Assembly (NCBI RefSeq): GCF_017115165.1
Contig: NZ_JABXKF010000178.1
Location: 1-58,180 of the forward strand
DNA length: 58,180 nt
Origin: Nostoc sp. LPT
GTDB lineage: Bacteria > Cyanobacteriota > Cyanobacteriia > Cyanobacteriales > Nostocaceae
Direction of reading: 5' to 3'
Part shown: positions 26,156 to 35,257 of the stretch, piece after piece
Position numbering within the stretch: position 1 is the stretch's first letter
Layout of the letters: each line of letters begins with the position of its first letter
The notes under the pieces: generated by a model
Seen by the model: only the letters and a program-made list of their open reading frames with translations
Told to the model about the DNA's origin: nothing
Database searches by the model: none
Program-made: the position numbers and the translations under genes

Positions 26156-26248
26156 ATGCTTATGTTTATTACTGTCACCAAACCGCCTAAAAATGGGTGC
26201 TATTTATTACACGGCATCCAAGGCTCTCAAAGCATTGTAGAGGCTTAG
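26156..26248 (+). CDS. possible 30-residue leader peptide before the DUF151 gene
   Basis: An open frame MLMFITVTKPPKNGCYL to QSIVEA whose stop TAG is three bases before the ATG of the DUF151 gene. Such spacing suits translational coupling. No recognised family and only a weak AGAG upstream; chance is possible. Confidence 0.3.
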   Translation: MLMFITVTKPPKNGCYLLHGIQGSQSIVEA

Positions 26249-26251
26249 GCA

Positions 26252-26749
26252 ATGATTGAAATGAAAGTCGCTGGCATAGCATTAGATGCCATAACCCGCA
26301 GCCCGATTGTCCTTTTGAAAGATTCTTCAGATCGGCGGGCTTTGCCAATTTACATTGGTCAGGAACAGGCTAGGGCAATTATGGGCGCACTGGAGAATCA
26401 GAAGCCTCCTAGACCCTTAACTCACGACCTGATTGTAAATCTTCTAGAGACTTGGAACATGACTCTAGAAAAGATCATTATTCATTCCCTGCAAAAAGAT
26501 ACATTTTATGCAGCTTTAATTGTCCAGCAAGGCGAAGTCAAAAAAGAAATTGACGCGCGTCCTAGCGATGCGATCGCTATTGCCCTCCGTACAAATACTC
26601 CCATTTGGGTAATGGAAGAAGTGATTGCTGATGCTTCTATCCCTGTTGATCGCGATGCAGATGAAGCCGAACAGCAAGCCTTCCGTGAATTTATTTCTAA
26701 TCTCCGTCCTGAAGATTTGATCAAGCGCTTTGGTAATGGCGACAGCTAG
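26252..26749 (+). CDS. bifunctional nuclease family protein (DUF151)
   Basis: 165 residues of the BFN/DUF151 family: MIEMKVAGIALDAITRSPIV, LPIYIGQEQARAI, and ARPSDAIAIALRTNTPIWV. Plant and bacterial members have been reported with RNase and DNase activity, and homologues are conserved in all cyanobacteria. The C-terminal acidic UVR-like end is short (FISNLRPEDLIKRFGNGDS). Cytoplasmic. A small open frame ends three bases upstream. Confidence 0.92.
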   Translation: MIEMKVAGIALDAITRSPIVLLKDSSDRRALPIYIGQEQARAIMGALENQKPPRPLTHDLIVNLLETWNMTLEKIIIHSLQKDTFYAALIVQQGEVKKEIDARPSDAIAIALRTNTPIWVMEEVIADASIPVDRDADEAEQQAFREFISNLRPEDLIKRFGNGDS

Positions 26750-26751
26750 GA

Positions 26752-26808
26752 AAGTGCTGAGTGCTGAGTACTGAGTGCTGTTAACGGGAGTTTAGCCCGT
26801 GCTGAGAA
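26752..26808. repeat. dispersed GTGCTGAGT repeat, copy 1
   Basis: Tandem GTGCTGAGT units followed by TTAACGGGAGTTTAGCCCGTGCTGAG. The same motifs recur at 44820-44946 and 49388-49600. Confidence 0.55.
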
Positions 26809-26914
26809 AGAATAGAGAATCTAGAGAATAAAATTAATTTCTTTATTCTTTCTTTTTCACTTTGTCATTCTTGTAGAGACACTATTAATCGTATTTCTAC
26901 TCAGGACTCAATTT

Positions 26915-28045
26915 ATGAAATACCGACGCTTTGGAAAAACCAATCTGCGCCTCTCGGTTTTTTCTTTGGGAACAATGCGCTACCTGGCTGATTTTGAAAA
27001 TGCTCACCAGACTATCGAAGAAGCCTTAGCGCTAGGAATTAATCATCTAGAAACTGCCAGAGGTTACGGCAAAAGTGAAGAATATCTTGGTAGGGCGCTA
27101 AAAGCTGGGTTGTCAGTACCCCGAACGAGGCTTTATGTCACTACCAAAATTTCAGCCACAGCAGATGCTGACACCATGCGTCGGTGCATCGACGAATCTC
27201 TAGAACGATTACAACTAGATTATTTAGATTGCTTAGGGGTTCATGGTTTGAACACTTGGCAACATTTGGAGTGGGTGCAAGCTAAAAATGGCTGTATGCA
27301 AGCAGTGGAGGAAGCTGTTGCTGATGGCCGAGTGCGACACGTTGGTTTTTCCACCCACGGGCCATTAGAAGTAATTCAGGCAGCAATCAATACAGATTTA
27401 TTTGAATTTGTCAATCTGCACTATTACTATTTTTTTCAACGGCACGCACCAGCGATTCAACTAGCTACCCAAAAGGATATGGGCATTTTCATTATTTCTC
27501 CTGCTGATAAGGGAGGACGCCTCTACACGCCACCCCAAACCTTAAAAGACTTATGTCAGCCGTATTTACCCTTAGAATTAAACTATCGATTTTTACTTAC
27601 GGATACTCGTATTACTACTTTGAGTATAGGCCCAGCTAACCCAGAGGAATTAAGGGAACCTTTGCAAATTGCTGACCATGATGCAGAGTTAACATCAGCA
27701 GAAATTTCCACTTTCTGGCGGTTAGAAAATCAGCAAAAACTTGCTTTGGAAACTGATAATTGTAGCCAGTGTTATGCTTGTTTGCCCTGTCCAGAAAATA
27801 TCAATATTCCAGAGGTATTGCGGTTACGTAATCTCGCAGTAGCATACGACATGAAAGACTATGGCCAATATCGTTACGCAATGTTTGAAAATGCCGGTCA
27901 CTGGTTCCCTGGAATGAAAGGCAACCGTTGTACAGAATGTGGTGACTGTTTGCCTCGCTGTCCAGAAAAGTTAGATATTCCAGCTTTGTTAAAAGATACT
28001 CACCAAAAATTAAGTGGGAAAGCAGGTCGGAGATTGTGGGGATAA
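26915..28045 (+). CDS. aldo/keto reductase with C-terminal Fe-S domain
   Basis: 376 residues. N-terminal AKR barrel (MKYRRFGKTNLRLSVFSLGT; HLETARGYGKSEEYLG; DYLDCLGVHGL) and a C-terminal ferredoxin-like part with two cysteine clusters: CSQCYACLPCP at about 284-294 and CTECGDCLPRCP at about 341-352. The second is a classic 4Fe-4S motif. The combination suggests a reductase that exchanges electrons with ferredoxin rather than only NADPH. Substrate unknown. The usual Asp of the catalytic FDTA motif is Glu here (LETA). Confidence 0.9.
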   Translation: MKYRRFGKTNLRLSVFSLGTMRYLADFENAHQTIEEALALGINHLETARGYGKSEEYLGRALKAGLSVPRTRLYVTTKISATADADTMRRCIDESLERLQLDYLDCLGVHGLNTWQHLEWVQAKNGCMQAVEEAVADGRVRHVGFSTHGPLEVIQAAINTDLFEFVNLHYYYFFQRHAPAIQLATQKDMGIFIISPADKGGRLYTPPQTLKDLCQPYLPLELNYRFLLTDTRITTLSIGPANPEELREPLQIADHDAELTSAEISTFWRLENQQKLALETDNCSQCYACLPCPENINIPEVLRLRNLAVAYDMKDYGQYRYAMFENAGHWFPGMKGNRCTECGDCLPRCPEKLDIPALLKDTHQKLSGKAGRRLWG

Positions 28046-28230
28046 AAATGTATATCAGGAGTCAGAATCCAGAATTTAGAATATCCGTTAACCTAAGTAT
28101 GAGAATCACCACTTAGTCGCACACCCGTCATTCTCGCTCCTGAGTTCTAAGTTATTTTTTGGTAAAATTAATAAAGATTAAATAAAGTCAAGAAGATTCG
28201 CCCAAGCTGGGGTATCTCGCGCAAACAAAG

Positions 28231-30062
28231 ATGAAGATTAAAAAAAAAGAAATATCCTACGCCAATCACTGACGGTTTTCCGTTACAGTGGACGGGCTGT
28301 AAGCTTAGTATGGACTACTAGCCGATCGCTTACTATTCTTCTGGCAAGTTTAACTTTAGTGGCTGGTCTTTTACCGGCGGCGATATCCTACATTAGTAAG
28401 TTAATTGTTGATGCAGTGGTATTTGCATCTCAAGTTAATTCACAAAACAATGGTTTTGTCAATATTTATCCGTCTCTATTTTATGTAGGATTAGAAGCGA
28501 TCGCTGTAATTTTACTAGCAGGTAGTCAACGAGGCATCATCATTTGTCAGTCTTTATTGCGGGCGCTAATGGGTCAGCGAGTAAATGTACTCATCTTAGA
28601 AAAAGCGCTGACACTGGATCTTAGGCAGTTTGAAGATTCAGAATTTTATGACAAATTGACCAATGCCCGACGAGAAGCATCAGTTCGTCCTCTTTCCCTA
28701 GTAAGCCGCACCTTTGGATTGGTGCAAAATGCCCTTTCCCTAATTACCTACGGCATTTTGCTAGTACATTTCTCAGTTTGGGCAGTGGTGGTACTGATTT
28801 TGGCAGCTATGCCCGTATTTATTGCGGAAACAAAGTTTGCTGGAGAAGGCTTTCGCTTGTTTAGTTGGCGTGCGCCAGAAACTCGTCAACAAAACTACTT
28901 AGAAAATCTGCTAGCAAGAGAAGATTTTGTCACAGAAGTCAAACTCTATCAGCTGGGAGAGATGCTGCTAGAACGTTACCGCAACCTGTTCGAGCAACTC
29001 TATGGCGAAGACCGTGATTTAACTCTGCGGCGAGGACTTTGGGGGTATCTGCTGAGTTTAGTCAGTACTGGTGCTTTTTACCTAGCTTATGCTTGGATTG
29101 TGTTGGAAACAGTGCTAGGTAAGATTTCCTTGGGAGATATGACAATGTATCTTACTGTGTTTCGCCAAGGACAATCTACTTTCTCCAATGCCCTCACTTC
29201 TATTGGAGGGATGTATGAGGACAATCTATATCTATCAAATCTTTACGATTTTCTGGAAGAAGAAGTACCAAAATCTTGGGGTAAAGCAACTATTGGTTTA
29301 AATTCCCAAGATGGTATCCGTTTTGAGAATGTCTCATTTACTTATCCGGGAAGTTCCAAACCAGCATTGAGAAACATTTCGCTGCATCTGAAACCCAGAG
29401 AGAAACTGGCAATTGTGGGTGAAAACGGTTCCGGTAAGACTACCTTAATCAAACTACTTACCCGACTCTACACCCCGGACTCTGGGCGAATTTTCTTAGA
29501 TGGCTTGGACTTGCAGGAATGGGATGTGGATGTATTGCGGCGTCGCATTGGTGTGATTTTTCAGAACTTTGTCCGCTACCAGTTTACTGTGGGGGAGAAT
29601 ATTGGCGTAGGCGATGTAGAACATCTCGAAAACAAAACACAGTGGCAAACTGCTGCCCAAAAAGGCATGGCCCAATCTTTTATTGACCAATTACCTCAAA
29701 GCTTTCAGACTCAACTTGGTCGTTGGTTTAAGGGAGGACAAGAACTTTCTGGGGGACAGTGGCAGAAGATTGCTTTATCTCGTGCTTTTATGCGATCGCA
29801 AGCAGATATTTTGGTGTTAGATGAACCAACATCAGCAATAGATGCCCAAGCTGAGTTTGAGATTTTCAATCATTTTCGCGCTATTACTCAAAATCAGATG
29901 GTACTTTTGATTTCTCATCGCTTCTCGACGGTACGGATGGCTGACAAAATTCTAGTTATAGAAAACGGGGAAGTTATAGAACAAGGAACTCACGAAGATT
30001 TGTTAAAGCTAGGAGGACGTTATGCCAAGTTGTTTCTGTTACAAGCAGCTGGTTATCAATAG
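28231..30062 (+). CDS. ABC exporter (fused permease-ATPase), start separated by an A9 frameshift
   Basis: The main frame encodes 567 residues from a GTG at 28359, but coding clearly extends further up: the same frame reads LTVFRYSGRAVSLVWTTSRS, typical of the family, back to a TAA at 28239. The only ATG is 28231 in another frame, and both join if the A9 tract at 28240-28248 gains one A or ribosomes slip back one base; the product would be about 610 residues. Domains: ABC membrane domain (about 40-340), then the ATPase with Walker A GENGSGKTT, signature LSGGQWQKIALSRA, Walker B ILVLDEPTSAID. Likely exports a lipid, peptide or drug. It may be a real mutation, a sequencing error, or programmed slippage. 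Confidence 0.85.
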
Positions 30063-30211
30063 GAAAAGAAGCTAGTAGACTTTGTGAATTTAGATAGCGA
30101 TCGCTCACTTTGTAAAAGCACATAATATCTCTATCTAACCACGTTAAACTGCTCAGTAAATATGGGTCACTAGACGCTCCGTATCGTTAAACATTGCTAC
30201 CTGATAAAATT

Positions 30212-30829
30212 ATGCAAATAACAAAACAGCGATACTATACCCCAGAGGAATATTTAGAGCTAGAAGAAATTGCTGAGTACAAAAGTGAATACATTGACGG
30301 GCAAATAATTCCTATAGCGGGTGGAACAGTAAATCACAATCAAATAGCACTTAACTTAAGTACTGAGTTGAATTTTGCTTTTAAAAAGCAGAACTATCGC
30401 GTTTTCATGGGTGATGTTCGTTTATGGATACTCCAAAAGCGTACCTACACCTATCTAGACGTGATGATTCTGGCGGGTGAACCGGAGTATTTCAACAACC
30501 GGAAGGATATAATTGTCAACCCACAGGTCATTGTGGAGGTTTTATCAAAATCTACCAAAGGCTACGATCGCGAAGATAAATTTCAGGCTTACCGAACTAT
30601 TTCTACTTTCCAAGAATATCTATTAATTGACCAAACTCGTATTCATATAGATCAATTTTCCAAAACCAGGAAAAAGCAATGGACGCTTCGTGAATATGAT
30701 GAAGAAGATGAAGCGATCGCACTTGTAACCGTACCATTTGAGATTTCTCTACAAGATTTATATAATAAAGTGAAGTTTGAGCCTGTTGAGTCGGAAGCTG
30801 AAAGGACTGATATTGAGGGATTGGAATAA
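30212..30829 (+). CDS. Uma2-family PD-(D/E)XK nuclease-like protein
   Basis: 205 residues from the ATG at 30212 (MQITKQRYYTPEEYLELEE); a TTG six codons upstream is unlikely. Core motifs: YIDGQIIPIAGG, NHNQIALNL, the acidic YLDVMIL and VIVEVLSKSTKGYDREDKF with YRTISTFQEYLLID. This is the canonical Uma2 layout, with a restriction-endonuclease-like fold and unknown role. It lies beside hicBA, convergent with it. Confidence 0.9.
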   Translation: MQITKQRYYTPEEYLELEEIAEYKSEYIDGQIIPIAGGTVNHNQIALNLSTELNFAFKKQNYRVFMGDVRLWILQKRTYTYLDVMILAGEPEYFNNRKDIIVNPQVIVEVLSKSTKGYDREDKFQAYRTISTFQEYLLIDQTRIHIDQFSKTRKKQWTLREYDEEDEAIALVTVPFEISLQDLYNKVKFEPVESEAERTDIEGLE

Positions 30830-30856
30830 GTGCAATGCACTGTATCTTAAAAATAT

Positions 30857-31087
30857 TTAAGCCACTTTTAACGGTTTTTGAGGAAAAGTAATTGGCTCTG
30901 GCAAAGGTTTTCCTTGCTCTTCATACCATTCAATCAGAGATTCAATTACCTCTTGCCCGTGTTTAGCGGCTTCTTCATAACTCTTACCATGAGTGTGGAA
31001 TTGCTGCCAAGGGAATTCCGGTAAGTGTACTAAGTAGCAATTATCCTCATCTGACCATTGAATTACCATACTGTAGCGATCGCTCAT
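30857..31087 (-). CDS. hicB: HicB-type antitoxin
   Basis: 76 residues of the HicB partial RNase-H-like fold: YSMVIQWSDEDNCYLVHLPEFPW, then GKSYEEAAKHGQEVIESLIEWYEEQGKPLPEP. It should bind and neutralise HicA. The ATG overlaps the HicA stop by one base (TAATG), so the two are translationally coupled with the toxin first, the usual hicAB order. No DNA-binding C-terminal extension is present. Confidence 0.9.
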   Translation of the reverse strand: MSDRYSMVIQWSDEDNCYLVHLPEFPWQQFHTHGKSYEEAAKHGQEVIESLIEWYEEQGKPLPEPITFPQKPLKVA

Positions 31088-31299
31088 TATTTTTCCTCTA
31101 TTTGTCCTAGTTGCTTCAAAACACGATTGACTTGCTTTTCCAAATATCGGGGTGCATCGTCTCCATCTTTTCCAGCAATGGTAACTGGTTCATCAGGTAT
31201 CAATGAGTGAGTCCAGAAGGTATGACTACCTTTTGCAGGACGATAGACAAACCCCGCCTTCAACAAAATTGCTTTTAACTCTCTAATTTTTTTGGGCAT
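31087..31299 (-). CDS. hicA: HicA-type mRNA interferase toxin
   Basis: 70 residues with the dsRBD-like HicA fold: MPKKIRELKAILLKAGF, catalytic His in KGSHTFW, and KQVNRVLKQLG at the end. HicA cleaves mRNA to arrest growth until HicB is restored. An intact active His and coupled antitoxin suggest a working type II module. Confidence 0.92.
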   Translation of the reverse strand: MPKKIRELKAILLKAGFVYRPAKGSHTFWTHSLIPDEPVTIAGKDGDDAPRYLEKQVNRVLKQLGQIEEK

Positions 31300-31641
31300 C
31301 TACCCTCAATCTAAATCGCCATACTTATTTTTGTCTATTAAGCTGAGGAAGCGATCGCTTAATTTACCCCACTTGACAAAGGCGATCGCTTGATTGAATT
31401 GAGCGATGCGTAGCCTGTGTAAAGTACATATTACCTCCGAGCATTAACTTGCTTTACCTACTTCACTCTTGACTTACCCTTTACAGTAGAAGTTGAGTAA
31501 TCAAAAGTGTGGTTATTACTTAAACCGCATTGATGTAAAAGGATAAATTTGTTGCTTCATAATAAGTAGAGTTACAATGTGGCATTGCCCATTGCTTCTA
31601 GCTAGAGGGCATTGTCTAACCTACTTTTAGATAACACAGCA
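31300..31641. other. Divergent intergenic region, hicA and dgt
   Basis: 342 bp with three HIP1 octamers (31342, 31353 area and 31383) and a GATGCGTAGCC fragment of dispersed repeat. Promoters for hicAB and dgt should lie here; none was placed. Confidence 0.4.
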
Positions 31642-32973
31642 ATGATGGATTGGAAGAAACTTCTGACACCAAAAAGACTTGGCAAGACTGAAGCAGAAAA
31701 TCCCCAGTTTGATCGTACTCCTTTTCTGAGAGACTATGATCGCCTAGTATTTTCCTCACCTTTTCGTCGCCTCAAAGATAAAACTCAGGTTTTTTCGTTA
31801 TCTACAAATGATTACATTCGTACTCGTCTGATTCACAGCCTAGAAGTTTCCTGTGTCGGTCGATCCCTTGGTAGGATTGTGGGTGAGAAAATTATAGACA
31901 CACACAAGCTTAATGACTATGGGTTCAGTGCTTCAGACTTTGGTGATATTGTCTCTGCTGCTTGTCTAGCTCATGATATCGGTAATCCTCCCTTCGGTCA
32001 TTCTGGAGAGGATGCTATCCGTACAGGATTTGAATCCTGGTACAACACTGTTAACCATGTAGAAGAAGAACTTCTCAGCAAGTCTCAAAAAGCTGACTTT
32101 GATTCATTTGAGGGCAATGCACAGGGTTTTCGTATTCTAACCAAGCTTGAAATGCCGCCTACAAAAGGCGGAATGCAACTAACCTGCCCAACTTTAGCTG
32201 CTTTTACAAAGTACCCTAGAGAATCATTACTATCAGAATCTACCTTAAACGGTTACTCAGGTAGAAGCGTTAAAAAATATGGTTTCTTTCAGGCAGAAAA
32301 AGATTTATTTGCTGAGGTAGCAGAGACAGTTGGGCTAATTCGCCGTCATGATAATGCAGCGTGGTGGTCTCGACACCCGCTTGCTTTTCTTGTTGAAGCA
32401 GCCGATGACATTTGTTACTCGATTGTTGATGTAGAAGATGCCCATCGTATGGGTTATATCTCATTTGAAAAAACCAAATACTTGCTTAATAAAATTGCAG
32501 ATATTGATATTAACAAACATGATGAAAGCGACGTAGAAAAAGTTAAGCGACTGCGTGCTAAAGCTATTCATAATCTCATAGGGCAGGCAACGGACATTTT
32601 CTTTGCACACGAGCAAGAAATACTTTCTGGAGAGTTTGACGAAGATTTGTTATCCCGAAGCCGTTATGGAAATGACCTAGAGGAAATTCTGAAGGTAACC
32701 CGATCATCTGTTTTCCAGCATCGTAATGTCGTTAATATCCAAATAGCGGGTTATGAAGTTTTAGGAAAACTATTTTCTGAGTTTGTTAATGCTATTCTGC
32801 ATGATAGCAAAAAAGCAAAGTTAATCTACCATATGCTTCCCAAGGAATATCACCCGAATTCAGATGAAGATACCTATAATAAAATTCTTAGAGTTACAGA
32901 CTATATCTCTGGCATGACTGATTCTTACGCTACCAGTTTATTCCAACAATTTAGCGGTATTTCCTTGGGATAA
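31642..32973 (+). CDS. dgt: dGTP triphosphohydrolase (HD domain)
   Basis: About 443 residues from the ATG at 31642; a TTG ten codons upstream (31612) is possible. The HD-domain metal ligands are visible: His in RLIHSLEVS, HD in CLAHDIGNPPFGHSGED, and Asp in VEAADDICYSIVDVEDA. The substrate clamp region FSSPFRRLKDKTQVF is typical for Dgt. It removes triphosphate from dGTP; bacterial dGTPases can restrict phage by depleting dNTPs. Next to hicAB it could be part of a small defence neighbourhood, but a housekeeping role is equally possible. Codon use looks more AT-rich than nearby genes. Confidence 0.92.
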   Translation: MMDWKKLLTPKRLGKTEAENPQFDRTPFLRDYDRLVFSSPFRRLKDKTQVFSLSTNDYIRTRLIHSLEVSCVGRSLGRIVGEKIIDTHKLNDYGFSASDFGDIVSAACLAHDIGNPPFGHSGEDAIRTGFESWYNTVNHVEEELLSKSQKADFDSFEGNAQGFRILTKLEMPPTKGGMQLTCPTLAAFTKYPRESLLSESTLNGYSGRSVKKYGFFQAEKDLFAEVAETVGLIRRHDNAAWWSRHPLAFLVEAADDICYSIVDVEDAHRMGYISFEKTKYLLNKIADIDINKHDESDVEKVKRLRAKAIHNLIGQATDIFFAHEQEILSGEFDEDLLSRSRYGNDLEEILKVTRSSVFQHRNVVNIQIAGYEVLGKLFSEFVNAILHDSKKAKLIYHMLPKEYHPNSDEDTYNKILRVTDYISGMTDSYATSLFQQFSGISLG

Positions 32974-33025
32974 AGTGACAGCGATCGCACCATCCCCCAA
33001 TAACTTAGATAAAATCACTATGGTG

Positions 33026-33952
33026 CTAGTTAACCCTCCCTAAATCTGATGAAAAGCGATCGCTCTTGTAAACGTAGATACTTCTGACAACTTGTAGAAA
33101 TTCCCTTAGTACAGGTGTCATATCTTCTTCCCGCCACACTATAGCCGTTGCTACTAATGGTGTTTTCTCCTCCAGAGTACGATAAACTACACCAGTTCTC
33201 TGAAGATTTTGCAGTGAAGACGGTGCGATCGCAATCCCCATTCCTGCTGACACCAATCCGATAATCGTCTGCATCTGAATCGCTTCTTGAGTCACTTTTG
33301 GACTGAAATTTCCTTGCTGACAAAGACTTACAATTTGGTCGTAAAGTCCGGGCCCCAAATGGCGAGGGAACATGATAAAGTTTTCGTTTACTAGCGATCG
33401 CACTGAGATACACTCTTGTTCAGCTAAGGGATGAGTTTCCAACATAGCCACAATTAAAGCTTCTTGCTGAATGCACTCTTGATTGAGTGTATTGTCTTCT
33501 AACGGTGGATGGGCAAAGCCTAGATGAATGCGGCGTTTCTGTAGCGCTTGCTCTTGCTGAGTTGTGGTTAATTCCTGCAATACTAACTCTACTTCTGGAA
33601 ACTGTTCTCGAAACCGCCGCAAAATCACAGGAAGCAAATCGTAGGTTACCAAACTAGTAAACCCGATTTGTAGTTGTCCCTTCTCACCTTTTCCTGTTCT
33701 TTGGGTTAGCTCAATTGCCTTTTCCAGTTGAGCTAAAAGTTGATAAGCTTCTTGCAAAAAAACTTGCCCAGCTTGTGTTAGCTGTACCTGTCGCTTGGTT
33801 TTGCGCTGAAACAGTTCTACCCCCAATTGTGCCTCTAGCTGTTGAATTTGCTGGCTTAAGGGCGGTTGAGCGATGTGCAGTCGCTCGGCGGCTCTACTAA
33901 AGTGCAGTTCTTCAGCCACAGCAATAAAGTAGCGCAGATGTCGCAATTCCAT
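33026..33952 (-). CDS. LysR-family transcriptional regulator
   Basis: 308 residues: N-terminal winged helix-turn-helix (MELRHLRYFIAVAEELHFSRAAERLHIAQPPLSQQIQQLE) and a periplasmic-binding-protein-like effector domain (about 90-290). Subfamily resembles BenM/CatM/AlsR-type regulators in overall layout; the effector is unknown. Divergent from the methyltransferase at 34056 with 103 bp between, the usual arrangement for a LysR regulator controlling its neighbour. Confidence 0.93.
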   Translation of the reverse strand: MELRHLRYFIAVAEELHFSRAAERLHIAQPPLSQQIQQLEAQLGVELFQRKTKRQVQLTQAGQVFLQEAYQLLAQLEKAIELTQRTGKGEKGQLQIGFTSLVTYDLLPVILRRFREQFPEVELVLQELTTTQQEQALQKRRIHLGFAHPPLEDNTLNQECIQQEALIVAMLETHPLAEQECISVRSLVNENFIMFPRHLGPGLYDQIVSLCQQGNFSPKVTQEAIQMQTIIGLVSAGMGIAIAPSSLQNLQRTGVVYRTLEEKTPLVATAIVWREEDMTPVLREFLQVVRSIYVYKSDRFSSDLGRVN

Positions 33953-34055
33953 TTTTTTGATATTTTATAAGTTTCAATTTTATTTAAATATATATTGGAC
34001 ATCTGAAAACTACCTGCGTATGATACTCATATAAATATCGCAGGAAGTTAGAGCG

Positions 34056-34850
34056 ATGCAGGAAAAGTATACTCCAGGCTATTCGAGCAATGCGACGAAT
34101 TTCATGGCAAAACGCAGCTTAGATACTCATGGTGCATTTTTCAAGCCTTATTTACGTCCAGGGATGAAATTGCTAGATTGTGGCTGCGGCCCTGGGACGA
34201 TCTCTTTGGGTTTAGCAAAAGCAATTTTCCCTGGTATGCTTACGGGTATCGATCGCGAACCTTCTCAAATCCAGATAGCTGCTGAGAGTGCTCTCACCCA
34301 AGGTGTCAGTAATGCTGATTTTTTGGAGGGGAATATTTATGCTTTACCCTTTCCAGATAACTCATTTGATGCAATCTTCTCCCATGCGTTGTTTGAACAC
34401 CTCCAAGAACCAGCGCAGGCGTTACGGGAACTGTGGCGAGTTTTGAAACCGGGGGGAATTGTTGGGCTTCGTAGTCCTGACTGGGGTGGGTTTTTGATTG
34501 CACCGTCTACATCAGAACTGGACAAAGCATTTTCTTATTACAAGTGGCTCCAGCAACACAATTCTGGTAATCCTGACGTAGGTAGAGAGTTACGCGCTCT
34601 GCTGCGCCAAAGTGGGTTTATTAATATCAAAGCTTCGGCTTCTTATCAATGTTCTGAGCCGCTGAGTGAAGGTACAGAATATTTGGCGCTGCGAATTGAG
34701 GCTTCTGCAAAGGTGGATGGAGCTGTAGAGAAAGGTTGGACTGATGAGCTATCGCTTACAGCAATGAGCCATGCTTTACGAGAATGGAGTCAGCACCCAG
34801 ATGCATTTTTTGCTAGTGCTTGGTGCGAAGTTGTGGGATGCAAAGGTTAG
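34056..34850 (+). CDS. SAM-dependent class I methyltransferase
   Basis: 264 residues. Motif I is LLDCGCGPGTISLGLA near 39-54, motif II acidic GIDREPSQ, and FPDNSFDAIFSHALFEHL follows; overall UbiE/Methyltransf_11 type. Small-molecule substrate unknown. A divergent LysR gene probably controls it. The downstream DNA is gene debris, so nothing indicates a pathway. Confidence 0.9.
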   Translation: MQEKYTPGYSSNATNFMAKRSLDTHGAFFKPYLRPGMKLLDCGCGPGTISLGLAKAIFPGMLTGIDREPSQIQIAAESALTQGVSNADFLEGNIYALPFPDNSFDAIFSHALFEHLQEPAQALRELWRVLKPGGIVGLRSPDWGGFLIAPSTSELDKAFSYYKWLQQHNSGNPDVGRELRALLRQSGFINIKASASYQCSEPLSEGTEYLALRIEASAKVDGAVEKGWTDELSLTAMSHALREWSQHPDAFFASAWCEVVGCKG

Positions 34851-34866
34851 ATTAATCAAAGATTTT

Positions 34867-35037
34867 CTAGAGAATTTGTGAGAAAAACTTGCGTGTTCTT
34901 TCTTGTTTGGGGTTGCTGAAAAAGGTCTCAGGGGTGGCTGACTCGACGAGGGAACCACTATCTATGAGAATAACTCGGTCGGCGACTTCACGCGCGAATC
35001 CAACTTCGTGGGTTACGACTACCATCGTCATCCCATC
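34867..35037 (-). pseudogene. C-terminal remnant of an amino-acid ABC transporter ATPase
   Basis: About 56 codons, DGMTMVVVTHEVGFAREVAD to FFSQIL and stop, match the end of GlnQ/AapP-type ATPases (H-loop His in VVVTHE). Walker A, signature and Walker B are missing. It joins at 35037-35048 to an unrelated remnant on the other strand. Most likely the last piece of the decayed transporter operon at 39097-40452. Confidence 0.8.
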
Positions 35038-35044
35038 ACGGGTG

Positions 35045-35206
35045 CGACGGCAATTAATGCGAGTATTGCAACTACGCTTTGGCGAGGTTCCAGCCTCAGT
35101 GGTAGCAAGGCTGGAGAGTGAGAGTGTGGAACAATTAGAAAGTCTTATGGATACAGCGATCGCTGTCAATTCTTTGGCAGAATTTATGACAGTTCTATTT
35201 GATTAA
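35045..35206 (+). pseudogene. C-terminal remnant of a DUF4351/Rpn-family protein
   Basis: The frame reading RRQLMRVLQLRFGEVPAS then RLESESVEQLESLMDTAIAV is the C-terminal DUF4351 domain found at the end of Rpn/PD-(D/E)XK putative transposase-nucleases of cyanobacteria. The nuclease part is gone and the upstream sequence is the ABC ATPase remnant read backwards. Confidence 0.7.
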
Positions 35207-35257
35207 GAGAATACTAAAAAATTTTGAACTTTAAGCGATCGCCGACAGCAGAGCGAG

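Noticed and set aside
25912..26251. FMN riboswitch near ribE
   Set aside because: No RFN-element sequence (AGGGTTC-type conserved blocks) could be found upstream of ribE.
32270..32464. Antisense frame within dgt
   Set aside because: Shadow of a well supported HD-domain coding sequence.
34889..35206. Complete 105-residue plus-strand gene
   Set aside because: Only its last half is homologous to anything (DUF4351); the first half is the antisense of an ABC ATPase tail, so it is a junction artefact.
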